Of a stretch of 7,075 nt of DNA, positions 1-4,930 are shown in pieces. This DNA comes from Deltaproteobacteria bacterium (GTDB lineage Bacteria; Desulfobacterota; Desulfobacteria; Desulfobacterales; JAFDCJ01): positions 1 to 7,075 of the forward strand of contig JAJRVC010000217.1 in NCBI GenBank assembly GCA_024277475.1. The letters are read 5' to 3'. The first letter of the stretch is position 1; the number at the start of each line of letters is the position of its first letter. Made by a program: the position numbers and the translations under genes. Under the pieces are notes generated by a model that saw nothing but the letters and a program-made list of their open reading frames with translations, was not told the DNA's origin and made no database searches.

Positions 1-149
1 GAGGTTTTATGGGGATCGAGGGTATCCGGATTTCCCGCCAGGGCGAAATTAAGCGTTTTTGCTTCGGCCGAGCCGGGATGGACCCCGCTTGCAACCCCCA
101 GCACAACCAGCAGTGTCAGGCATACGATTGAATAGATAGATTTTTTCAT
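1..149 (-). CDS. ABC transporter periplasmic substrate-binding protein, family 5 (N-terminal fragment)
   Basis: Only the first 49 codons and two bases of the next lie in the window; the rest is beyond base 1. The reading frame opens with ATG at 149-147, preceded by a textbook AGGAGG five bases upstream. The product starts with a Sec-type signal peptide: MKK, then a hydrophobic core of about residues 5-20, then a small-residue stretch ending SAEA, a likely signal peptidase I site near residue 31. There is no lipobox cysteine, so a soluble periplasmic protein is expected. The mature part begins KTLNFALAGNPDTLDPHKT; the N-P-D-T-L-D-P pattern is characteristic of the start of SBP_bac_5 (DppA/OppA/NikA-type) binding proteins. 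It follows two ATPase genes and a permease gene of the same transporter class, so it is probably the ligand receptor of that importer. The ligand (peptide, nickel chelate, glycoside) cannot be read from this fragment. Confidence 0.85.
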   Translation of the reverse strand, partial: MKKSIYSIVCLTLLVVLGVASGVHPGSAEAKTLNFALAGNPDTLDPHKT

Positions 150-163
150 GGTTTCCTCCTTTT
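150..163 (-). promoter_or_regulatory. Strong Shine-Dalgarno of the substrate-binding protein gene
   Basis: On the minus strand the sequence AAAAGGAGGAAACC runs directly into the ATG at 149. AGGAGG occupies 160-155, five bases before the start. It is the strongest ribosome binding site in the window, consistent with the high expression usual for periplasmic binding proteins relative to their membrane partners. Confidence 0.85.
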
Positions 164-183
164 GGTTAAATTGCATTTGTTCA

Positions 184-249
184 GACAGGATTTACAGGAT
201 TATCAGGATTTATTTTGAACTCGTATTTCTTTATCCTGTTTATCCTGTC
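184..249. repeat. 17-base inverted repeat built from ATCCTGT units
   Basis: The left arm at 184-200 (GACAGGATTTACAGGAT) and the right arm at 233-249 (ATCCTGTTTATCCTGTC) are reverse complements at 15 of 17 positions, separated by 32 bases. Each arm is itself a tandem of ACAGGAT/ATCCTGT units, and a further TCAGGATT follows the left arm. It lies 35-100 bases upstream of the substrate-binding protein start, so it would be in that gene's leader or promoter region. It could fold as a leader hairpin, act as a dyad operator, or be a copy of a dispersed intergenic repeat; its tandem sub-structure favours the last. Confidence 0.7.
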
Positions 250-306
250 AGAAAAAGATAGATTCACTTTGCACAGTTTTTTTTTAAAAAATTGACAGAA
301 TTTATT

Positions 307-367
307 ATTCGATGTTGGACGTTCAATGCTTACAGTCCGCCTCTGGAGGATTCGATGTTCATTTTTT
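307..367 (+). repeat. TTCGATGTT-type repeat tract, copy a
   Basis: Contains ATTCGATGTTGGACGTTC at 307-324 and TTCGATGTTCATTTTTT at 351-367. The same 18-base and 17-base strings recur together at 2692-2730, between dppB and dppD, in the same orientation. Here the two parts are separated by about 26 bases of unrelated sequence, so this looks like an expanded or interrupted form of the same element. Confidence 0.75.
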
Positions 368-411
368 AGTTAACCCGCATATGAAACTATCCAGACCAAA
401 GTTTCTTCTCA

Positions 412-444
412 GATTAAACCGGCTGCTTCGGCAGCCGGCGGCGG
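412..444. repeat. GATTAAACCGGC palindrome, copy 1 (perfect 8-bp hairpin)
   Basis: After GATTAAA the string CCGGCTGC (419-426), TTCG loop (427-430), GCAGCCGG (431-438) forms a perfect 8-bp stem with a UUCG tetraloop on plus-strand RNA and a CGAA loop on minus-strand RNA. On the minus strand it lies about 80 bases after the dppF stop and is followed by TTTAATC, so it could be a weak terminator or an RNA-stabilising 3' hairpin, but the T-run is poor. The first 17 bases recur with one difference at 3743 and 6892. Confidence 0.75.
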
Positions 445-447
445 TGC

Positions 448-505
448 TGAACCTCGAGCCCTGAACCTCTGAACGCTCAACCTCTGAACCCCGAACCTTT
501 GAACC
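448..505. repeat. TGAACC/GGTTCA tract after dppF
   Basis: An imperfect tandem of TGAACC-like units (TGAACCTC, CTGAACCTCTGAACGCTCAACC, CTGAACCCCGAACC, TTGAACC read in sequence order) with a period of roughly 8-10 bases. It begins 11 bases after the dppF stop codon in the transcription direction. Similar tracts follow the stops of the pantothenate kinase-like gene and the metallo-hydrolase gene. Confidence 0.7.
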
Positions 506-515
506 ATCGCCTTGC

Positions 516-1478
516 CTATACTTTAAAACACGCCACCTGGTGCCCCTGGTTGATCTTCTTTAAAGTGGGTCGGGCTTGACGGCATGATCGATCGCCAATG
601 GGACACGCATCGACAAAAGAACAGCTTTCCATGAATGTTGCAGACCCTTGACTTGTTAAAGTTTCCGGCTGCTCGACATTTTCCTGTCCGCTGTCCGCCT
701 TTTTGCCCGGTATCGAGGAAAACAGTTTCAAGGTGTAAGGATGACAGGGATGCTTCATAATTTCCTCGGTCGAGCCTAGCTCCATCAGTCGTCCCTGATA
801 CATGACGCCAATAAAATCACTGAAATAAGCCACCAGGTTCAGGTCGTGGGAGATGAAGAGATAGGTCAGTGCCAGTTCCTCTTTAAGATCGAGCAGGAGG
901 TTGATGATCTGAGCCTGGATGGAAACATCGAGATTCGAGACCGGTTCATCCAGTATGAGAAAATCCGGCTCCATACACAGTGCCCGGGCGATCACAATGC
1001 GTTGTTTTTGACCTCCTGAAAACTCATGGGGGAAGCGTAAGCGGTGAGCGGAAGCAATGCCCACCAGATCAAGCAGCTGTTCAATACGCCGGGTTCGCTG
1101 CTGAATTGGATATTTTCGGTTGACGAGCCCTTCGGCCAGGCTGTCTTCGATCCGCATTTTGGGATTTAAGGCGCTATTAGGATCCTGAAAAACGATCTGC
1201 ATTCTTTTTCTAAAAGACCGCAGGTTTCGGGATGAAAGCTGACCGAGCAGGGTTCCGTCAAACCAGATTTCTCCGCTGGTCGGGGGATCGAGATAAAGAA
1301 GGGAACGTACCAGCGTGGTTTTACCACATCCCGATTCTCCCACCAGTCCGAGAACCGTGTTGGAATCGATGCTGAAACTCACGTGGTCTACGGCCCGTAC
1401 TGCTTTTTTATGTCGGTTAAAAAAACTCCGGCGGTAAAAGAGTTTTACCAAATTTTTTATTTCTATGAATCGATCCAT
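516..1478 (-). CDS. dppF: Peptide/nickel-type ABC importer ATPase, DppF/OppF family
   Basis: Cytoplasmic ATPase subunit of a binding-protein-dependent importer; it would pair with DppD to drive transport. The 320-residue product has the full ATP-binding set: Walker A GESGCGKT at 47-54, Q-loop VFQDP at 96-100, signature FSGGQKQR at 153-160 (Phe replacing the usual Leu), Walker B FLILDEP at 173-179 and the switch His at 211. The C-terminal oligopeptide-transporter extension has cysteines at 286, 292, 299 and 317, the pattern that in a structurally studied bacterial DppD binds a 4Fe-4S cluster. Length is normal for the family. Its ATG (1478) lies inside the last 16 bases of dppD, so translation is probably coupled; no strong ribosome binding site is seen. 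The substrate is not predictable from the ATPase. Confidence 0.93.
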   Translation of the reverse strand: MDRFIEIKNLVKLFYRRSFFNRHKKAVRAVDHVSFSIDSNTVLGLVGESGCGKTTLVRSLLYLDPPTSGEIWFDGTLLGQLSSRNLRSFRKRMQIVFQDPNSALNPKMRIEDSLAEGLVNRKYPIQQRTRRIEQLLDLVGIASAHRLRFPHEFSGGQKQRIVIARALCMEPDFLILDEPVSNLDVSIQAQIINLLLDLKEELALTYLFISHDLNLVAYFSDFIGVMYQGRLMELGSTEEIMKHPCHPYTLKLFSSIPGKKADSGQENVEQPETLTSQGSATFMESCSFVDACPIGDRSCRQARPTLKKINQGHQVACFKV

Positions 1479-2476
1479 TTCTTGCCAATTAAAAAACAGG
1501 CGGCTTTATGACCGTCTCCGTAGTCGATTGTCGGGGGTATTTCCCGGTGGCATTTTTCCTCCGTTAGGGGGCAACGCGGGTGAAAGCTGCATCCCCCGGG
1601 GATATTCTCGGCATCCGGCACCGTGCCCGGAATTGCCCGTAAGCGGGTTCCGCGTTTAGTGGCATCCGGGATCGATAACAACAGTAATTTCGTATAGGGA
1701 TGTATGGGATTTTCAAAAAGTTGTTGCCGGCTAGCCGATTCCACGATCTTTCCTGCATAAATTACGGAGGTTCTATCTGCAATTTCTTTCACCACGCCGA
1801 GGTCGTGGGAAATGAATAAAACTCCCATGGAGAATTTATCCTTGAGGTTCAGAATCAGTTTTAAAATCTGAAGCTGCAGCGTTACATCAAGGGCTGTGGT
1901 CGGCTCATCGGCAATCAGCAGGTCGGGATGACAGGCAACCGACATAGCGATCATGGCCCGCTGTTTCATGCCACCGGATAGCTCGTGGGGATAACTGTTT
2001 AAAACACGCGTATTTTTACCCAGCCCCACGAGATTTAAAAATTCCAAAGCCCTCTCAACGGCGGCCTGGCGTGTCATTTCAAAGTGCAAAATCAGTGTTT
2101 CGGTGATTTGTTCCCCGATTTTATAGGACGGGTTCAGGTATTTGCCGGGTTCCTGGAAAATCATTCCGATGTTCTTTCCCCGCACCTTGCGCCGTTCATT
2201 TTCAGAAAGTGCCAGTAAATTCCGCCCCCGGAACATAATTTCTCCGCTATTTACCTTACAGGGAGGCGTTGCCAAAAGTCCCATGACACACATGGAAGTG
2301 ACTGTCTTTCCGGAACCCGACTCCCCCACCAGAGCGTGGATTTCACCGGATTTCAAGCAAAGATCGATTCCTCTCAGTGCATGGGCGGTGCCCTTCTGCT
2401 GTTTGAAACTGACGTCCAGGTCGTGGATGTCAAGCAGATAATGATTTTCTGACCCGGTCAATAAATCAGCCCCCAT
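1463..2476 (-). CDS. dppD: Peptide/nickel-type ABC importer ATPase, DppD/OppD family
   Basis: Second ATPase subunit of the importer, 337 residues as drawn. Walker A GESGSGKT is at 51-58, Q-loop IFQEP at 106-110, signature LSGGMKQR at 166-173, Walker B LLIADEP at 186-192 and the switch His at 224. The C-terminal domain carries Cys 296, 302, 309 and 327, the candidate iron-sulfur motif shared with DppF. The residues after the Q-loop read GKYLNP where family members usually have PMTSLNP. The start is uncertain: the ATG at 2476 lies inside a TTCGATG repeat arm with no Shine-Dalgarno, and family similarity begins only around residue 14 (LLDIHDLDVSF). A TTG at 2461 with GGGGG eight bases upstream is an alternative. 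It is followed by dppF with a 16-base overlap and preceded by a 295-base gap where dppC would be expected. Confidence 0.92.
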   Translation of the reverse strand: MGADLLTGSENHYLLDIHDLDVSFKQQKGTAHALRGIDLCLKSGEIHALVGESGSGKTVTSMCVMGLLATPPCKVNSGEIMFRGRNLLALSENERRKVRGKNIGMIFQEPGKYLNPSYKIGEQITETLILHFEMTRQAAVERALEFLNLVGLGKNTRVLNSYPHELSGGMKQRAMIAMSVACHPDLLIADEPTTALDVTLQLQILKLILNLKDKFSMGVLFISHDLGVVKEIADRTSVIYAGKIVESASRQQLFENPIHPYTKLLLLSIPDATKRGTRLRAIPGTVPDAENIPGGCSFHPRCPLTEEKCHREIPPTIDYGDGHKAACFLIGKKWIDS

Positions 2477-2713
2477 CGAACAGACTGAACATCGAATAAT
2501 GATGTCGCTTCGCTCTGCAATTTAATTTCATTTGTTTTCATAAATCCGATGTCAAACCTTAAATGATTATTCCTGTTTCTTTTCAGCCCTTCGACTACGC
2601 TCAGAGCCGTGAGCCTGTCGAACGGCCGGTTTGATACTCGTAACGAAAATCTTAATCAATTCTTCTGTTTCTCCATCTTTTCCCATTCAAAATTCGATGT
2701 TGGACGTTCGATG
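2474..2713. repeat. 240-base element bounded by inverted TTCGATG repeats, between dppB and dppD
   Basis: The left end reads CATCGAAC (2474-2481), six bases, AACATCGAAT (2488-2497). The right end reads ATTCGATGTT (2692-2701), four bases, GTTCGATG (2706-2713). The two 8-base and two 10-base blocks are perfect reverse complements in the correct order, so the ends are an interrupted inverted repeat. Near the centre is a REP-like hairpin (2590-2622). No reading frame of note lies inside. It may be a miniature non-autonomous element or two independently placed repeat tracts in opposite orientation. The outermost CAT at 2474-2476 is the complement of the apparent dppD start codon. Confidence 0.55.
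2590..2622. repeat. REP-like hairpin TTCGAC...GTCGAA
   Basis: TTCGAC (2590-2595) pairs with GTCGAA (2617-2622), and GCTCA (2599-2603) pairs with TGAGC (2610-2614) around a six-base loop, with a small internal loop between the two stems. Elements of the form TTCGAC-x-GCTCA-x-TGAGC-x-GTCGAA are, in my recollection, dispersed intergenic palindromes in many bacterial genomes. It could also stabilise or end the dppB transcript, but has no T-run in either direction. Confidence 0.65.
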
Positions 2714-2730
2714 TTCGATGTTCATTTTTT
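2692..2730 (+). repeat. TTCGATGTT-type repeat tract, copy b
   Basis: Three consecutive TTCGATG/TTGGACG-type units ending in TTCGATGTTCATTTTTT (2714-2730). Both its first 18 bases and last 17 bases are identical to parts of the tract at 307-367. It starts 41 bases after the dppB stop in the transcription direction. Its first 22 bases form the right arm of the inverted-repeat element. Confidence 0.75.
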
Positions 2731-2771
2731 CAGTTTCTCCCGCACAACTTAGTACTTACAGGGCGAGGCAT

Positions 2772-3677
2772 CTAGCTTACCCTTATCTTGGGATTCAGCA
2801 GGCTGTATAACATATCAACTACAAAATTTATCAGAGAAAAAATAAACGCCACAAAAATTACCCCACCCTGTATCAGGGGGAAATCCCGCTGGTAGATGGC
2901 GAAAAGGAAAAGTCTTCCCAAACCCGGCAAAGAGAAGACCTGCTCGATAATAATTGCGCCGCCCAGCATATAACCCAGCTGAATGCCGGCAATCGTAATC
3001 ACCGGCAATAATGCGTTTTTTAGGGCGTGTTTATAATTTACCATCCGTTCGGTCAGACCTTTGGATCTGGCGGCAATGACATATTCCTTGCTGAGTTCCT
3101 CTGCCATAGATGCCCGGGTCAGGCGCAAAAGTACGGCCGCCCGGGCGATTCCCAGAGAAATGGCCGGCAAAATAAGATGTTTGAGGCTGCCGGATCCAAA
3201 CAAAGGAAAAAGCTTGATTTTCACCGAAAACAGGAGAAGCAAAAGAATGCCCAGCCAGAAACTCGGGATGGCCATGCCGATCTGTGAAAAACCCATTCCC
3301 ATGTAATCCCAGAAAGACCATCGTTTTACTGCTGAAATCACACCCAGGGGAATGGCAATGATGATGGATATAACGATGCCCAGCAATGCGAGGGACAAAG
3401 TAAGCGGGAAACGCTCTAAAATTAAGCGGATCACCGGTTGGCCGGAAATCATGGAGTCGCCGAAATCAAAGCGCAGAACATCCCAGACCCACTGAACATA
3501 CTGGGACATTATCGGCTTATCCGTACCCAGTTTTGTGCGAATGGCGTCAATATCTGATTGGGAAGCATCGATTCCTGCAATCACAAGGGCCGGATCGCCC
3601 GGTATCACCCGGATGACAACAAATACAATGGTGGAAATCAACAACACCGTTAAGAACAAGCGGCCGAATTTTTTCAA
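2772..3677 (-). CDS. dppB: Peptide/nickel-type ABC importer permease, DppB family
   Basis: Inner-membrane permease of the importer, 301 residues, slightly short for the family. A first membrane segment at about 7-25 leads into VIRVIPGDPA (21-30), a hallmark of DppB/OppB N-termini. Further hydrophobic segments fall near 92-114, 130-152, 168-186, 226-246 and 270-292. The cytoplasmic EAA loop that contacts the ATPases is at about 198-225 (EYVIAARSKGLTERM, then HALKNALLP), followed by the typical FSLPGLGRL at 248-256. The start codon appears to be TTG at 3677; the frame is open upstream to a TAG at 3707-3705 but offers no ATG, GTG or other TTG. No Shine-Dalgarno is properly placed; a GGGGG lies about 24 bases upstream. 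The partner permease gene is not found next to it, so DppB either pairs with a product encoded elsewhere, or the locus is damaged. Confidence 0.92.
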   Translation of the reverse strand: MKKFGRLFLTVLLISTIVFVVIRVIPGDPALVIAGIDASQSDIDAIRTKLGTDKPIMSQYVQWVWDVLRFDFGDSMISGQPVIRLILERFPLTLSLALLGIVISIIIAIPLGVISAVKRWSFWDYMGMGFSQIGMAIPSFWLGILLLLLFSVKIKLFPLFGSGSLKHLILPAISLGIARAAVLLRLTRASMAEELSKEYVIAARSKGLTERMVNYKHALKNALLPVITIAGIQLGYMLGGAIIIEQVFSLPGLGRLFLFAIYQRDFPLIQGGVIFVAFIFSLINFVVDMLYSLLNPKIRVS

Positions 3678-3742
3678 TGCAAAGAGGATGATGACTGTAA
3701 CCCCCTATATGAAATTACACCAAAATGGCACGGTTTTTTGAT

Positions 3743-3773
3743 GATTAAACCGGCCGCTTTGGCCGCCGGCCGG
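3743..3773. repeat. GATTAAACCGGC palindrome, copy 2
   Basis: GATTAAACCGGCCGCTT at 3743-3759 differs at one base from the copy at 412 and is identical to the copy at 6892. Two alternative folds exist: CGGCC (3751-3755) with GGCCG (3761-3765), or CCGGCC (3750-3755) with GGCCGG (3768-3773). On the plus strand it is preceded by a T-run (3734-3739), a feature also seen at the 6892 copy. Confidence 0.7.
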
Positions 3774-3789
3774 AACAGCGAATTGATTG

Positions 3790-3811
3790 AACGTTCGATG
3801 TTCGACGTTCA
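3790..3811. repeat. GTTCGATG tract, copy c (self-complementary)
   Basis: Reads A-ACGTTCGATGTTCGACGTTC, three TTCGA-type units of the family seen at 307 and 2692. GAACGT at its left end pairs with ACGTTC at its right end, so it can form a small hairpin itself. Confidence 0.55.
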
Positions 3812-3825
3812 TCAGTTTCTTTCTT

Positions 3826-3860
3826 GATCAGACCGGCCTTTTTTTGGGCCAGCGGCGCCG
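3826..3860. repeat. Degenerate GATTAAACC palindrome, copy 3
   Basis: GATCAGACCGGCC at 3826-3838 matches GATTAAACCGGCC at 11 of 13 positions. The following T-run, then GGGCC, allows a short GGCC/GGCC stem with a T-rich loop. It lies in the same gap, and same orientation, as the copy at 3743, separated from it by the GTTCGATG tract, so the gap holds two palindromes flanking one tract. Confidence 0.5.
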
Positions 3861-3890
3861 TTCGTAGGTTCGATGAAATTAATGCCTAAA

Positions 3891-3913
3891 CTGAACGTTG
3901 AAACGCTCAACCC
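3891..3913. repeat. TGAACG/GTTCA tract after the metallo-hydrolase gene
   Basis: Begins four bases after the stop codon (TAA, 3919-3917) in the transcription direction. On the minus strand it contains GTTGA, five bases, TCAAC, a 5-bp hairpin, then ACGTTCAG. There is no T-run, so it is a poor terminator; it belongs to the same repeat type as the tracts after the kinase-like gene and dppF. Confidence 0.5.
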
Positions 3914-3916
3914 AGG

Positions 3917-4675
3917 TTACAATAACCACGCTTTCCCCGTCGTTGCCAGTTCTATCTTGCCTGTAAATTTTTTTCCGGCCTGCTCCAGCAATAGCTCATG
4001 ATTTCCGAAATGGGGTAAATGTGTTAATACAAGGTGCTTTACTCCTGCCCTGGCGGCAATTTCGCCGGCTTCACCAGCGGTCAGATGCCCGGGTATCATT
4101 TTTAGATACTCATCGTATAGGCTCGACTCACAGAGAAGTAAATCGGCATTTTGTGCGATCCGTACTAGGTCATCGGTCCAGGCAGTATCCGCAATGTAAA
4201 CCATGCAGCGGTCGGCCTGCTCGATGCGTATTGAAAAGCAGGGGTCCGGATGGATATTCCGGCTGAAAGTAAACTTAAAAGCGCCGAGCTCCAGGGCCGT
4301 TCGCGGGTCAATGGCGCGTCCTCGGCTGTATTGCAGGTAACTCAAGCCTGGAAAGTTGTCATCTTCCGCATGCCCGTAAATTTCCAGCGGTTTTTTACGG
4401 TCACCCAGATCCATCAATATCCTGGCGGCATATTGCAGACACCCGATGTCGGCTACATGATCCCAGTGATAGTGGGACAACACCACGGCATCCAGGTTTT
4501 GTAATTTAACGTAATTTTGCAAAAGTGACAGCACGCCCGAGCCGCATTCAAGCAGAATATTCACGCCATCAGACTGTAAGAGATAGCCGGAAGTTGCTTC
4601 CCCGGCACTCGGAAAAGCACCCCACCAGCCGATGGTCGTTATTTTGTAAATATTTATAGGGTTTTCAGCGTTCAT
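3917..4675 (-). CDS. Metallo-beta-lactamase-fold hydrolase, RNase Z-like (YhfI-type)
   Basis: Soluble cytoplasmic hydrolase of 252 residues, expected to bind two zinc ions. The signature HYHWDH gives His68, His70, Asp72 and His73. The remaining ligands fit His142, Asp163 and His219 (LTHLPH). GHLTAGEAGEIA at 196-207 and the preceding Glu183 match the short RNase Z-like/phosphodiesterase branch that includes B. subtilis YhfI, rather than glyoxalase II or true beta-lactamase. The exosite arm of tRNA-processing RNase Z is not evident, so a phosphodiesterase or uncharacterised esterase is more likely than tRNA 3' processing. The ATG at 4675 is forced: a stop lies two codons upstream and the conserved fold begins at about residue 11. 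No Shine-Dalgarno precedes it; the start sits in CTGAACGATGAACG, which resembles the nearby repeats. Its physiological substrate is unknown. Confidence 0.85.
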   Translation of the reverse strand: MNAENPINIYKITTIGWWGAFPSAGEATSGYLLQSDGVNILLECGSGVLSLLQNYVKLQNLDAVVLSHYHWDHVADIGCLQYAARILMDLGDRKKPLEIYGHAEDDNFPGLSYLQYSRGRAIDPRTALELGAFKFTFSRNIHPDPCFSIRIEQADRCMVYIADTAWTDDLVRIAQNADLLLCESSLYDEYLKMIPGHLTAGEAGEIAARAGVKHLVLTHLPHFGNHELLLEQAGKKFTGKIELATTGKAWLL

Positions 4676-4800
4676 CGTTCAGAATTCGGTGGGTAAAGGT
4701 TTCGCCCTGTAAACGCCAACTTCAGACCGAATAATTTATTATGAAAATAGCTCTTTTTTTTGGGACATTATCGGGCGTAATGAAGCCTTTTCGGAGAATA

Positions 4801-4823
4801 GGTTTCAGGTGTCGGGTGTCAGG
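4801..4823. repeat. GTGTCAGG-type tract
   Basis: GGTTTCAGGTGTCGGGTGTC then AGG: three units of (T)CAGG/GTGTCGGG type. A single occurrence in the window, next to the GGTTCA inverted repeat, it resembles yet another class of short tandem intergenic repeat. Confidence 0.45.
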
Positions 4824-4921
4824 AAAAAGGGTTCAAAGGTTCAGAGTTCACCGTTCAGGGTTGATGTTTTTAAACGCTTAACTGCGAGACTTTTCAACCT
4901 TTGAACTCTGAACCCCGAACC
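4824..4921 (-). terminator. Candidate terminator of the kinase-like gene built from an imperfect GGTTCA inverted repeat
   Basis: GGTTCAGAGTTCA (4838-4850) and TGAACTCTGAACC (4902-4914) are a perfect 13-bp inverted repeat. Further pairing is possible outside it (GGTTC 4830-4834 with GAACC 4917-4921) and inside it (GGTTGA 4859-4864 with TCAACC 4894-4899). In the direction of transcription it begins about ten bases after the TAA stop, and its outer arm is followed by CCTTTTTCC, giving a five-T run at 4828-4824. That suits an intrinsic terminator with an unusually long stem-loop. If so, it separates the kinase-like gene from the metallo-hydrolase gene transcriptionally. Confidence 0.5.
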
Positions 4922-4930
4922 TGTGAACGG

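Larger units (their letters stand above)
150..515. other. 366-base gap between dppF and the binding-protein gene, filled with repeats
   Basis: I see no gene here. In minus-strand order it holds a TGAACC/GGTTCA tract next to the dppF stop, a GC-rich palindrome, two TTCGATGTTC-type tracts, an A/T run (nine T at 277-285 then six A at 286-291), the ATCCTGT inverted repeat, and the ribosome binding site of the next gene. The A/T run could help a promoter for the binding-protein gene, but I found no convincing -35/-10 pair on the minus strand. Confidence 0.6.
2477..2771. other. 295-base gap between dppB and dppD lacking dppC
   Basis: In Dpp/Opp-type operons the second permease gene (dppC, about 850-900 bases) normally follows dppB. 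Here there is only repeat-bearing sequence, too short for it. I see no EAA-loop-like coding remnant in it. The contents are the inverted-repeat element, the central hairpin, and about 41 bases between the tract and the dppB stop. Confidence 0.65.
3678..3916. other. Gap between the metallo-hydrolase gene and dppB with two palindromes and a GTTCGATG tract
   Basis: No gene is seen. From the metallo-hydrolase stop toward dppB it holds a GTTGA/TCAAC mini-hairpin within a TGAACG tract (3891-3913), a degenerate GATTAAACC palindrome (3826-3850), a GTTCGATG tract (3790-3811), a second GATTAAACC palindrome (3743-3773) and a GGGGG run (3701-3705) that is too far from the dppB start to be its ribosome binding site. 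If dppB is transcribed from its own promoter it should be here, but I cannot point to one. Confidence 0.55.
4676..4930. other. Gap between the kinase-like gene and the metallo-hydrolase gene
   Basis: No gene is seen. It contains an imperfect GGTTCA inverted repeat next to the kinase-like stop, a GTGTCAGG-type tract (4801-4823), a CATTA/TAATG mini-hairpin near 4767-4783, a run of eight T at 4752-4759, and an A/T-rich stretch at 4728-4750 that could serve a minus-strand promoter for the metallo-hydrolase gene. I could not identify a matching -35 box. Confidence 0.5.

Noticed and set aside
412..438. Palindrome after dppF as a strong intrinsic terminator
   Set aside because: The stem is excellent, but the 3' flank on the minus strand is TTTAATC, not a T-run, and similar copies occur upstream of genes; I kept it as a repeat.
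2142..2441. 99-codon plus-strand frame opposite dppD, and other antisense frames opposite dppB, the metallo-hydrolase and the kinase-like gene
   Set aside because: They lie opposite well-supported genes, show no family motifs and have no upstream signals; they are by-products of the real genes' codon patterns.
3504..3517. 14-base string TGGGACATTATCGG shared by dppB and the gap at about 4762-4775
   Set aside because: Both occurrences lack any extended similarity; one match of this length between a gene and a gap is not far from chance in 7 kb.
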